Assembly: GCA_949358305.1 (NCBI GenBank)
Contig: OX442319.1
Coordinates: 13,950,001 to 14,014,000 of the forward strand
DNA: 64,000 nucleotides
Reading direction: 5' to 3'
Source of the DNA: Strigamia acuminata
Lineage: Eukaryota; Arthropoda; Chilopoda; Geophilomorpha; Linotaeniidae
Both the position numbers and the translations under genes were made by a program. Positions 12,301 through 23,866 of the stretch are shown one piece after another. Position 1 is the first letter of the stretch. Every line of letters begins with the position of its first letter. Under the pieces are notes generated by a model. The model had not been told where the DNA came from. It saw only the letters and a program-made list of their open reading frames with translations, and made no database searches.

Positions 12301-14800
12301 TTAACTTTGTCAAACTCGTGTCATTTTAACTTTGTCAAACTCGTGTCATTTTAACTTTGTCAAACTCGTGTCATTTTAACTTTGTCAAACTCGTGTCATT
12401 TTAACTTTGTCAAACTCGTGTCATTTTAACTTTGTCAAACTCGTGTCATTTTAACTTTGTCAAACTCGTGTCATTTTAACTTTGTCAAACTCGTGTCATT
12501 TTAACTTTGTCAAACTCGTGTCATTTTAACTTTGTCAAACTCGTGTCATTTTAACTTTGTCAAACTCGTGTCATTTTAACTTTGTCAAACTCGTGTCATT
12601 TTAACTTTGTCAAACTCGTGTCATTTTAACTTTGTCAAACTCGTGTCATTTTAACTTTGTCAAACTCGTGTCATTTTAACTTTGTCAAACTCGTGTCATT
12701 TTAACTTTGTCAAACTCGTGTCATTTTAACTTTGTCAAACTCGTGTCATTTTAACTTTGTCAAACTCGTGTCATTTTAACTTTGTCAAACTCGTGTCATT
12801 TTAACTTTGTCAAACTCGTGTCATTTTAACTTTGTCAAACTCGTGTCATTTTAACTTTGTCAAACTCGTGTCATTTTAACTTTGTCAAACTCGTGTCATT
12901 TTAACTTTGTCAAACTCGTGTCATTTTAACTTTGTCAAACTCGTGTCATTTTAACTTTGTCAAACTCGTGTCATTTTAACTTTGTCAAACTCGTGTCATT
13001 TTAACTTTGTCAAACTCGTGTCATTTTAACTTTGTCAAACTCGTGTCATTTTAACTTTGTCAAACTCGTGTCATTTTAACTTTGTCAAACTCGTGTCATT
13101 TTAACTTTGTCAAACTCGTGTCATTTTAACTTTGTCAAACTCGTGTCATTTTAACTTTGTCAAACTCGTGTCATTTTAACTTTGTCAAACTCGTGTCATT
13201 TTAACTTTGTCAAACTCGTGTCATTTTAACTTTGTCAAACTCGTGTCATTTTAACTTTGTCAAACTCGTGTCATTTTAACTTTGTCAAACTCGTGTCATT
13301 TTAACTTTGTCAAACTCGTGTCATTTTAACTTTGTCAAACTCGTGTCATTTTAACTTTGTCAAACTCGTGTCATTTTAACTTTGTCAAACTCGTGTCATT
13401 TTAACTTTGTCAAACTCGTGTCATTTTAACTTTGTCAAACTCGTGTCATTTTAACTTTGTCAAACTCGTGTCATTTTAACTTTGTCAAACTCGTGTCATT
13501 TTAACTTTGTCAAACTCGTGTCATTTTAACTTTGTCAAACTCGTGTCATTTTAACTTTGTCAAACTCGTGTCATTTTAACTTTGTCAAACTCGTGTCATT
13601 TTAACTTTGTCAAACTCGTGTCATTTTAACTTTGTCAAACTCGTGTCATTTTAACTTTGTCAAACTCGTGTCATTTTAACTTTGTCAAACTCGTGTCATT
13701 TTAACTTTGTCAAACTCGTGTCATTTTAACTTTGTCAAACTCGTGTCATTTTAACTTTGTCAAACTCGTGTCATTTTAACTTTGTCAAACTCGTGTCATT
13801 TTAACTTTGTCAAACTCGTGTCATTTTAACTTTGTCAAACTCGTGTCATTTTAACTTTGTCAAACTCGTGTCATTTTAACTTTGTCAAACTCGTGTCATT
13901 TTAACTTTGTCAAACTCGTGTCATTTTAACTTTGTCAAACTCGTGTCATTTTAACTTTGTCAAACTCGTGTCATTTTAACTTTGTCAAACTCGTGTCATT
14001 TTAACTTTGTCAAACTCGTGTCATTTTAACTTTGTCAAACTCGTGTCATTTTAACTTTGTCAAACTCGTGTCATTTTAACTTTGTCAAACTCGTGTCATT
14101 TTAACTTTGTCAAACTCGTGTCATTTTAACTTTGTCAAACTCGTGTCATTTTAACTTTGTCAAACTCGTGTCATTTTAACTTTGTCAAACTCGTGTCATT
14201 TTAACTTTGTCAAACTCGTGTCATTTTAACTTTGTCAAACTCGTGTCATTTTAACTTTGTCAAACTCGTGTCATTTTAACTTTGTCAAACTCGTGTCATT
14301 TTAACTTTGTCAAACTCGTGTCATTTTAACTTTGTCAAACTCGTGTCATTTTAACTTTGTCAAACTCGTGTCATTTTAACTTTGTCAAACTCGTGTCATT
14401 TTAACTTTGTCAAACTCGTGTCATTTTAACTTTGTCAAACTCGTGTCATTTTAACTTTGTCAAACTCGTGTCATTTTAACTTTGTCAAACTCGTGTCATT
14501 TTAACTTTGTCAAACTCGTGTCATTTTAACTTTGTCAAACTCGTGTCATTTTAACTTTGTCAAACTCGTGTCATTTTAACTTTGTCAAACTCGTGTCATT
14601 TTAACTTTGTCAAACTCGTGTCATTTTAACTTTGTCAAACTCGTGTCATTTTAACTTTGTCAAACTCGTGTCATTTTAACTTTGTCAAACTCGTGTCATT
14701 TTAACTTTGTCAAACTCGTGTCATTTTAACTTTGTCAAACTCGTGTCATTTTAACTTTGTCAAACTCGTGTCATTTTAACTTTGTCAAACTCGTGTCATT
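9347..14800. repeat. 25-bp satellite array, about 218 copies
   Basis: The unit starts TCATTTTAACTTTGTC and continues AAACTCGTG; period 25 bp over ~5.45 kb. The first five or so units (9347-9475) carry substitutions and one short unit; from ~9,480 to 14,800 every unit reads identical by eye. The right edge is abrupt (runs into AAAAAATACG). The unit contains the near-palindrome TTTGTCAAA. It has stops in all frames and is non-coding. Its homogeneity implies very recent amplification or efficient gene conversion; the copy number could be affected by assembly collapse or expansion. Confidence 0.97.
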
Positions 14801-15532
14801 AAAAAATACGTTTTTTGTGGAAAGGCTTTTTTCAAGATGATAAAAATGACGATTTGTTGTGTGACGAAGTGATATCAATATGACGATATTCTTGGCGCAA
14901 ATTGTGCCAAACGGAATCGATTTAGCAAATAAATTTCATTTATTCATTCATTTATTTATTTATTTATTAATCGTTAACACTCCAAAGGAGTAATAGAAAA
15001 GATGCTACAAAAAAGTAGATTATCAAAGGAATAGGCAGCGTCAAAACGAGGAATATCGCAAATCATATCTCACATCATGCAGACTGAACAATTATTACCA
15101 GTAAGTGTCTTTTTTTAATTATCAAATATTAATTTGTCACGTTTTTTGAAAGTCTGAAAAAAGTGTTGACTGAAATTGATTTGATCGTTTACCCAAATCC
15201 TTAGGAAACTCAAGTATTTATCAAATTTCAAACAACACTTAATTGTGTTTTACAGAAATGTAGCAAGACGGCTTATCTATTTTTAAACTGTGGTGATCTC
15301 AAAATATTCACCAACTTAGAAGATAAATTAATTATGTCTTCTAATTAATTTGACTGTGGCACACGCCAAGTCAGATCATGTGACCGAGGGGAGAAATCCT
15401 CTCTAGGCACATATCACCTCAGGTTGTCTGGGGTGAAAACGGTTATTAACCGTTATGGTGCAATATGGTGCAATAATCCCTTGTTGCACCAGTTTTAGCT
15501 AATTGCGCAGATTATCTGCGCAATATTGAAGC
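14801..15532. other. No gene; ATTT microsatellite
   Basis: A short (ATTT)n run lies at ~14936-14970. A mini-frame ending in a good donor (CCAGTAAGT near 15100) exists, but no partner exon was identified. Nothing else is supported. Confidence 0.4.
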
Positions 15533-16081
15533 GTGCCGGGCTCGCACCCTAGCTTCAATCGGGACTCTAATTCAAACATCACAATCCTCAACACCACTGC
15601 TATTTCAACCAGAAAAGTATTGACAGAGGACCGTGATTTGAACTTAGTTTCACCTTGCTATCTTTGTGCACCAAAGCACAAAGCCAGCTATTCGCGTGGA
15701 TCAACTACTGTTGATTCTCGCAAAGAGAAGAGAAGTTCCCGCGATCATCGTGAACCATCGCCGAGACGAGTGCGCGAACACCCGCCGAAGCCATCGAACG
15801 CTGACCGGACGCCTGTAACCGTGAACCACCGCCGCCGAGCCGTCGTACGAGCTGCAGAAGGACCCACGAGAACCATCGTCGCCAGGACCATCGTTCGTGA
15901 GTCGTTTCGTGAAGGAAACCTCCTTCGTGACAGCATTCGTGTTGTAAAGCGCCATTTTGACGCTTTTGGCTTGCAACAGTCGATGCAAGCATTCTCACTG
16001 TTTCACGCTATATATTTTGCGACTTGTCGCTCTTCTCATTTAATCTCATATTTTAATAGCATATTATTGTATTTATTGTAA
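15533..16081 (+). other. Open frame of 182 codons, doubtful
   Basis: The frame starts with GTG and is rich in Arg, Ser and Pro through 15700-15900, where three minus-strand frames are also open, as expected from locally high GC. An AATAAA signal overlaps its end (16079-16084). No domain is recognised. It may be the 3' end of a spliced transcript or of a decayed element; I do not claim a protein. Confidence 0.15.
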
Positions 16082-17723
16082 TAAAAAGCGTACATTTGAA
16101 TTGATAAACTGTCTTTTTATTTCTCTCTCTTAAAATTAACCCTAGATAATTTTCGGCCGCGATATAAGTCTTTTAAAGCATTCACCTGCGGTTTCACGCT
16201 TGTTTATTAGAAATAAGTGTGATAAAAAACCCGGATCGCAGCAAAACTTGCGGCGAGAATTGCGATAAGATAAACGTGCAAAAGCTAATGCATAATAGAG
16301 ATAGTGGATCAGGTGCCAGTCGTGTTTATTCAAAGACAGATACCACCCACTGCTCGTGATAATTGGAACTAGCATTGCGTATGCGAGCGAAGAATAAACC
16401 ACCCATTTGTCGTTTCTAAATCAACTATTCGAAAAATCCTAAGTAAGTAAAGCCTGTTTATGTCATCTCAAAAAAGAACGAACAATTAAATATGGCAGGA
16501 AACCTCAATGCCTTGAGGAACCTAGGGGGAGGAGATAGCCTCCCACTTAAGCGGCAAAAAATTAAAAATTTCCAAAAAATATCATAATTGGCAAAGAATA
16601 GACTTTAGAATGATCATTTAGTCAAAAGACCACAATTTGTTGGGTGCAAAATAGAGGAGAAAGTGGTCGGTGAGCGGCAGAAGTTCTGTATTTTACGAAA
16701 ATAATAATAAAAAGTTGAAATTTAAAAATCTTTTGGAATAATCAACATTTTTATTATAAAATTGTCTCTTCCGTCTTTTGGTCCGACGCATCTCATTAAC
16801 CAAAAAATATTTTTTTCTAAAAATTGACCGATATAATCTGGATGCGCCCCTGTCGAGTGGTCTTGTCACCATTTTCGTCAATGATTATTTGTCCCTCTTT
16901 CCCTACAATTAAAAAAAGAGTACTTTTAGTATTCTACAGTATTTTTTTTTAGTGTTTTATAAAAATTCTGCAAAAACAACTTATTTTTTAAATTGTGATA
17001 AGATAAGCCACTAAACAGTAAACATCACTGTTTAATTCCAGGTGAAAAGAAAACACTCAATTCTTACGACAATACCATTTCGTTCAGAATCAAAACCTAT
17101 TTTCCAAATACTCCTGGGTAAGTCATGCATACATTGTTTATATTTTACGTCCCGTGAGTCCATCCCCCCAAAATAGCCGGAAAATCTCAATTTATTCCTG
17201 TCAATTTTAACGGTACGTGGTGACGCATTATCGAAACTACTCAAATCAAAAGATTACACAATCACATGTAGTCTGTGCAATTCTGCCATTGCAATATCAA
17301 CAATATCGATGCAAGTGAGGTCGTGGGATGTAATTGATTGAATTTTTTTTTCAACTTCAATTTATCTCAAATGTCAGCCTCATTATTTTTAACTTGTATT
17401 GTAAAGAACAAACAAGGTAGTTTTAAAATTAAATATTGTTACGTGCTTGCATCCATATTGTTTGCAGGAAGGTTTATTTGATAAGTATCCGAATTTTAGT
17501 AATTATACTCAGCTGTATGTAAATTGTAAATATCTCTAAGCACTACGGTGGGAGTAGTAAAGAACAAAACAAATATGTACAAATAATATATCAGAACTTA
17601 ATGATAAATCGATATTTAGACAATTAATTGCGATAACTATTCAATTTTGGACAATTAATCGGATGCCGATAAAACGGGAAAGCGGCAATTGCATAATTGA
17701 CGCCAATCCAATAATAAAGTATA
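16082..17723. other. Intergenic, no gene supported
   Basis: AT-rich with short scattered frames only. A small hairpin cluster lies near 16505-16548 (CCTCA/TTGAGG and GGGAGG/CCTCCC). No recognisable protein, tRNA or rRNA. Confidence 0.4.
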
Positions 17724-18324
17724 CAGGGTGTCCCAAATGAACGAAGCTAGTCAAATAACGAAAAGACCATTTGAGTGAGATGAATGAAACGAATGTAGTA
17801 CTAGTTATAAGTGAGAGCATTTCAAAAATGTAAAAAATTTGACCTTTGACCTTTTCTTCAAGGTTATTCCAACTCTAACTTTTAAACTAAGACTGGTAGA
17901 GCAAAATTCTCAATTGAAAAAAGAAAGAGCACCTTCTGTTTAGTAGAAAACTGCTCATCAAATTTACTCCAAACAAAATGTCAATATCTGTCAATTCATC
18001 ATACGTATAAGGAGCCATTTTCCATCTCTTACATTTACTAAGCGGATGAATTGTTATTAATTTAACTGATATTTTAAATGATATTTACCAAATAAAATTA
18101 TGAAAACGTCAAAAAATACAAAAACGAAAACCAAGATCAAGACTTTTTCACGATTTATTTTTTCGTAATTTTATCTGTTATTGTGTTGAAGAAAAGGTCG
18201 CAGGTCAATTTTTTTCACATTTTTGAAATGCTCTCACTTATAACTAGTACTACATTCGTTTCACTCATCTCACTCAAATGGTCTTTTCGTTATTTGAGTG
18301 GCTTCGTCCATTTGGGACACCCTG
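17724..18324. mobile_element. 601-bp element with ~150-bp TIRs and TA duplication
   Basis: The ends CAGGGTGTCCCAAATG are inverted at both sides. TIR similarity extends ~150 bp inward (for instance TAGTACTAGTTATAAGTGAG on each arm), and TA flanks both ends (17722-17723, 18325-18326). The short centre is non-coding. The CAGGGTGTC terminus and TA target suggest a Tc1/mariner/IS630-class non-autonomous element. Its right end is ~36 bp upstream of the acceptor of the first NACHT coding exon, so it may lie in that gene's promoter or first intron. Confidence 0.75.
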
Positions 18325-18376
18325 TATATGCTAAGGGTGTATTGTATATTTAATTTACAGGTAGAACTTTATAACT

Positions 18377-21350
18377 ATGGATGTCAGGCCAAGCAGTAGT
18401 AGTAGGGAGACAAGCCGAGACGAGCATCGAGACAGTGGAAATACGTCGCTAACCTGTGACAGCGTCAAACAAATCCACGTGGAAACGACTGTAGACAAAT
18501 CTACTCACACGCATTACCATGCAGCAACAGATCCAGAAGGTTACTACAATTTAGTACCAATTTACAAAAGAATTTAACATAAAAAATATCATTTTTATAG
18601 GAACTGGTAGCAAACCGATGCAAATGGCGAGATCCTGTTGCGATAAGATGAATGCTGACGGCATCGCATTGTGCGACGAATTCAGGGACCATCTTCGAGA
18701 CTTTTACCGAGAATTAACTTTACCGAGAGTCGCTTGGATAGACGAAGCAGAAGATTTATCTATCGTTGACCATTTCATCCAACTGGAACTGGAACTAGAA
18801 GAGTCGAAGAAACCAATAGCATTCGAAACAATTTTCCAGCCCGTAGACAAAACACGACCAACTAGGATTCTGATTGAAGGACAGCCCGGGTTTGGCAAGA
18901 CAACTCTGGCCACGAAACTTGCGCACGACTGGGCCACCGCCAAAACTTATATCGACTTCAAATTTGTCTATTTCGTGCCTTTACGGGAACTACGGGAACA
19001 AAGCTTGGAAGACGCGATTGCGCAGATTGGAGAGCGATGCGATTCTCACGAAAACATGCAAATGTTGAATTGGCACATGAAAAGCACGCTTCTCATCCTC
19101 GACGGCTTAGACGAAATATCGCGAGGAGCACGACCAGAAATCCTCAAAGTTTTGTACAAGCAAAAGTACAGAGCTTTAACTGTGCTTGTATTCCGCAGAC
19201 CAGATTCATATGGCATAAGTAAAGAAGAGCGTGTCAAGTTATTCGGGCTAACCAACAGGAGTGTTAAATTTCAAGATAAGCAAATCACCACGTTAGGCGT
19301 GACGAGTAATGCCAACAAACGAACATTTCTGGCCAAATTCGTACCGCAATCTAGAATTGATAACATAGTGGAACATTTATCGTTGCTGTGGGAGCTGTTT
19401 GACTCGCCTCTGCTGTTAATGCTGTTGTCGGTGATTATACAACAAGATGAAAAGATCGAAGAAGTGGCAAGCAGAGCACAGTTTTATAAGCAGTTGTTTA
19501 ATTGCATTTTCAAACATAGTTACGCGAAACGTGGACGCAAAATCGCTGCTGATTTCGACCTATTTTGCTTGGATTCGTCGCCCAACGCCATCCAGAGAAT
19601 CGTTAAAGAATTTGGCAAGTTGTCGATACAAAATATACTCGAACTTGATTTGCAATTTAAGAGCAACGAAACAACGAATGAAATTTATGATTTGGGGTTT
19701 TTAATCAAGCACAGAGAGATGACGTATGTTTCTTCTAGAAATCATTACGAAGGACTCCACCTGTCCATCGTAGAATTCGCCGCTGCGTTTGGTTTGTGGG
19801 CAGACTTAAAATTGAATAGTTTTGCATCGGTAGAAAAGGATTTTAAATTAATCGTCAGTAGCTACTTAAACGGAGGAACGTCGTTAGTTCTGCCTTTCTT
19901 CGTCAGTTTCGTGGAAGGCGAATCGGATGTTTTGTTGTCTCAAATCAAAGCGTTCAGTGCGCTGTATAGTTTAGATTTTGATTTGACGCTCAAACTCATC
20001 TCGGAGTGTGAGTCAAGAAATTTTTTTCAGAACAAATATCTGAGAAGCTACGTTCCGCATTGTGTCGTTTTAAATGATCGTTCCACGTGCGGAGGCAAAC
20101 TGTTGGAAATACTGACGTACGGAAGCGAATGCGGTCAAATCGAAAGAATTAAAATTGACAGTAAAACCGACCAGCAAATATTTGCAACCAAAATCGCTCC
20201 TTCTTGCGAAATAGAAGTAACATTACCGGTATTACCTATAGGCAGCACGTTTAAAGTGCTTGGAAGTGCGCATCATGTGGGGACAATTCCTCACGATGGA
20301 TCATTGAATGAATTGTTGCACTTTGCGGCATCGTCCAATTGTGAGATGCGTTACAGCACAATCAGCCCTCACATTAGTCACAACTTCTTAGTTGCGATGA
20401 ACAACGAGAGAGCATTGAGCCAAATCGCATTCAGGTATCTAGAAATCAAAGTTCACGAGGAATTGGACAAAATTGCCATAACACAACTCCTAGAAAATGA
20501 TCAAGTGCAGAATCTTTATTTAACATCCATTTCCAGTCAGTTTGATATGAGTGGATTTTGCCGCGCTGCCGCTAAATCCACCAAATTGAAGTGTCTTTAT
20601 CTCACGAATTTCACCATCGACTTATATGATCTTTCTGCTGGTGGAACAAAGAAATACACTTTGCTTAGTCTTAGTCATTGTAATTTAATTTGCATGCAAC
20701 CATTGCTGCTGAAAAATTGCTGCCATCACTTGAAAATTGAGAATGTTCAAAATGTTGAAACATTAGTTAATTTGGAACCTTGTGTGTTTACACATGAGTA
20801 TAATGATGGCAGAAAAATTCAAGATTGGACGGCAAAATGTCCCAAATGGAGTGATACCATGACAACCATGACAATTAACTATTTCGACTACGATACAAAT
20901 TTAAATTCTGCTTTTGTGTGGAAAAATCTACGGACGTTAATCATTGAGCGTCTCTGCGAGACTGACCAGAAAGGCCTAGCAAGTTGCGTTCACACGCTTT
21001 CAATTATTAATCTGGTGATTATGTATAGCTCTGTGCAAAAATTGGATTTATTCGAACACATGAACAATTTGTGTTGTACCAAGAAGAATTCAAGATTGAA
21101 AAGAATAGTTTTGAGATATTTCGATGATGACTCAACACTGAAGGATTTGATCGAAGGGCTGGAGTGCAATCATTGGGATCGAGTACTTTTATTTAGGATT
21201 TATTTCCCTGATTATGAAGAATTTGTGTTGGCTTCTACCTTGCGGATCACTCCTGTCAATTGTGAATTAATTTGTGCTCAACTTGGTCTAACTCTGAAAG
21301 ATTACTACGACGATTGGTCGGAAGAGAACATGATATCAATATCACGCTAA
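18377..21350 (+). CDS. NACHT-domain NTPase (NLR-like), ~970 aa
   Basis: Two coding exons, 18377-18539 and 18601-21350, joined across a 61-bp GT-AG intron that keeps phase. ATTTACAG just before the start suggests an upstream untranslated exon. Walker A GQPGFGKTT is at about residues 148-156 and Walker B LLILDGLDE at about 219-227, both typical of NACHT STAND NTPases, which oligomerise on ligand sensing. The N-terminal ~110 residues show no clear death-fold, CARD or pyrin motif. The C-terminal ~350 residues have weak LRR-like periodicity (NLYLTSIS, KCLYLTNF, TLIIERL) but no clean repeat consensus. No signal peptide or TM, so probably cytosolic. NACHT genes are uncommon in insects. Without an effector domain the output pathway is unknown; an NLR-like innate sensor is the best reading. 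Confidence 0.85.
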
Positions 21351-21721
21351 TCTCAAGGCATAGTTTTTTTTTTGTAAAGTAAAAAATTGAAAATAGTGCC
21401 AAACGCCCCAAACGGCATCTTTTACATTTGATTTTCCCATTTTACCTTACGAGTACTACTCCGATATACACGAAATTACCAACTTTCGAAAATAAATGTG
21501 AGTTACAAAGCTTATACCAGCATGCCCGTCCGGATAAGTGAAAAAGCTGATTTTTCTTTTTTCTTTTTTTTTATTAAAACGTCCGGCTGAATAATTATGT
21601 TGGATTTTAAGCCAGAAATTTGAGTTCCCTAGATATTCTGAACGTTATTATTAAAATTTGGAGAAATTTATAGAAATTTAGGCTGATTTCCTACATTTAA
21701 AGCTTGTTTTGATTCATTTCT

Positions 21722-21771
21722 AATAAAATAAAATAAAATAAAATAAAATAAAATAAAATAAATAAATAAAA
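21722..21771. repeat. (AAATA)n microsatellite
   Basis: About eight perfect pentamers, ending in AATAAATAAA, in the 3' flank of the NACHT gene. Confidence 0.9.
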
Positions 21772-21846
21772 CTGGGATTACCAGCAGATTGGTCAAACGT
21801 CCTACTGTATATCATAAACTGTGAATGAACATATCCATCCAATCGC

Positions 21847-22451
21847 GGTATAATTTTACTTTACCGGCCACCTCTCAGATCATCTCCAAAATTTGGATAT
21901 AGGGGTATTGAAGGGTGAAAAAACGAATGGTGTTGACGGTTTTTGGGGCAAACGAAAGCGGAAGCAGAAATCAGGAGATTATTAGTACCTAGTTGGTTTA
22001 TACTGGTGAGGTTAGGTTAAGCATTGGAATTATATGGCCCATTGTTGTTGTTGTCCTTTATGTTGTTGTTGTGTCGCGGGTTAGGTTAGGTTAGGTGAGG
22101 TGAGGTTAGATGAGGTTAGGTTAGGTGAGGTGAGGTGAGGTGAGGTGAGGTTAGGTGAGATTAGGTTAGGTGAGGTTAGGTTAGGTTAGGTGAGGTGAGG
22201 TTAGGTTAGAGCGCACGTGCGTAACAATGCTGGGGAGAGAATGAGTGACAGCTAACAATGAAAGTAGGGTTATAAAAATGAGAAAGTATAAACATTTGAT
22301 GGCAATCACTGGTCGTTAATCTTCTGTTTTTCGCTTCCGCTTCCGTTTGCCCCAAAAACCGTCAACGCCATTCGTTTTTTCACCCTTGAATACTCCTATA
22401 TCCAAATTTTGGAGATGATCTGAGAGGTGGCCGGTAAAGTAAAATTGTTCC
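21847..22451. mobile_element. MULE-like foldback element with 9-bp target duplication
   Basis: Arms of ~145 bp (about 21850-21990 and 22310-22450) are inverted copies sharing AATTTTACTTTACCGGCC, CCAAATTTTGGAGATGATCT and CCCCAAAAACCGTCAACG-type segments. TCCAATCGC is duplicated exactly at both borders (21838-21846, 22452-22460); 9 bp is typical of Mutator-like elements. No transposase is present. The centre is a degenerate TTAGG/TGAGG array (separate entry). Confidence 0.7.
22078..22208. repeat. Interstitial telomere-like array (GGTTA/GGTGA)n
   Basis: Pentamer array of GGTTA and GGTGA interspersed, on the plus strand. TTAGG is the common arthropod telomere repeat; here it is degenerate and sits inside the foldback element, so it is probably element cargo rather than a fusion scar. 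Confidence 0.8.
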
Positions 22452-22460
22452 TCCAATCGC

Positions 22461-23083
22461 CTACCGGTACTCGGTAATTCGGGGTCGCTTGGACCCTGCA
22501 TCGTGCACAAGGAAACGTCAAAACGAGTCGTCAATTTTGTGCACGCAAGTGAATTGCTGCTCTTGGTTTGATTTGCTTGTTTTAAAAGCACACAAGTCCA
22601 TACACCGGACAGTGAACTCGCGGATAAACCTGGCGAGCTAAATCACTGTGGCGGCCATTTTTCAACGAAAACAAAACTCGGTCTTAAGAAAACCTGATCA
22701 CTTATTTTATGAACGTTTATGACTAGATTTATGATTAGTATTTGTCCAAGTTTCCACCTAGCGCCGAAATTAAATTTACTTTTTGGCGCCGAAAACGGCC
22801 GTTTTTAAATTTTAGATGTTTTTGTAATTAAATAAAGTAAATCGGCTGAAAATGCAAATTTGTGGTCGACCATTTTTGTTCCAAAAAGCGGGGTCCGACT
22901 CTAACGGATTTGCGAACCTAGTGGGGATCCTCAAACTACGAGCAATTGTGAGAAGACCAATCATATTGATCGTTTTATTAGTTCCTGGCTCGTGTTGATC
23001 GTTGAGTAAAAGATGTAATACTGGTCGAGAGTCGCGGATTCAGATATAGAGAATATATTTCGTTTCGACGGGACGTGAATGCT
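22461..23083. other. Intergenic, no gene supported
   Basis: Contains several conserved-looking GC phrases (near 22790 GGCGCCGAAAACGGCC, a short inverted repeat) but no frame with domain content. Confidence 0.35.
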
Positions 23084-23500
23084 ATGCGAGAAAAATTGTC
23101 CGAGGAGAATAGGTTGGAGAAAGATGCTTCTTGTAAATTATTGTAAGTAATAATATTAGGATTTTAAGAATATGTTCCAGGAGCGAATTAAATTGCAATC
23201 AGATAGACAACTTGACAATTTTTCACCTAAAAACTTATATTTGTGAGTCTTTACACTCATTTTTGCATTAAAAAGTTCATTTTGCAATTAAAGTGCATTT
23301 TATTACGAAAATATTTCATTTGTGCATTTTTGAACGTAAAAATCTTATTTTCAAATGAAAACTTTATTACAGACCAGCAACGAAGTGTGCTGGAAATGGA
23401 AACATTACTCAAACGTGCCCGCATGAAATGTCGACAGAATGTGATGCCACTACGTCCAACAACCCAACGAAGGCCGATGATAAAAAGATTGAACTGTTAA
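23084..23500 (+). CDS. Possible small three-exon gene, ~82 aa, unknown
   Basis: Putative exons 23084-23142, 23181-23242 and 23373-23500 have GT-AG borders, and their phases (2, 1) agree, giving one frame from ATG to TAA. The product would be short, charged and possibly coiled-coil (MREKLSEENRLEKD near the start, LEMETLLKRARMK later) with a basic C-terminus. An alternative splice at 23518 (GTACGT) to 23590 gives a different open C-terminus. No homolog is recognised; the case rests only on splice consistency. Confidence 0.28.
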
Positions 23501-23735
23501 AAGCCAAACTAAACAAACCGAATTGCGTACGTACGTCCATTTTATTTCATTGAATTCCGTCTAAAAACAATTCTACCTGAATTTACAGAAGGATTGTCGA
23601 ACTTTGCTCCAACTAGTGCAAAGGATCTCGACACCCGAATAACACAACCTGCTCGCGCACGTGCATCATGTTGTACACACAAGAAAAACTGATAAATATA
23701 AATCAAATAAAATCATAAATCTTAAATAAATATAA

Positions 23736-23866
23736 TCACGCGATCTCTTTGTGCATAAATCACATTTAAACCAATTAAATTGCACTTATTCGCACACGTG
23801 ACACCACATAACATCGCATTTTAGCTGCCACAACATCCACCTTTTCGATTTTCCCACAAAAACAAA
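23736..23866 (+). promoter_or_regulatory. Duplicated upstream region of E2-like gene 1
   Basis: Closely matches 24909-25028 upstream of the second E2-like gene (shared phrases GATCTCTTTGTGCA, ACCAATTAAATTGCACTTAT, TTTTAGCTGCC, ATCCACCTTTTCGAT). The coding duplication therefore included its 5' flank, and the two genes may share expression control. Confidence 0.5.

Noticed and set aside
9347-14800. CRISPR-like array
   Set aside because: Units are contiguous and identical with no variable spacers, in a eukaryotic context; this is a satellite.
15533-16081. 182-codon Arg/Ser-rich protein
   Set aside because: GTG start, three opposite-strand frames also open, no domain; kept only as a doubtful open frame.
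22078-22208. True telomere or chromosome-fusion point
   Set aside because: The array is short, degenerate and enclosed by the arms of a foldback element with its own target duplication.
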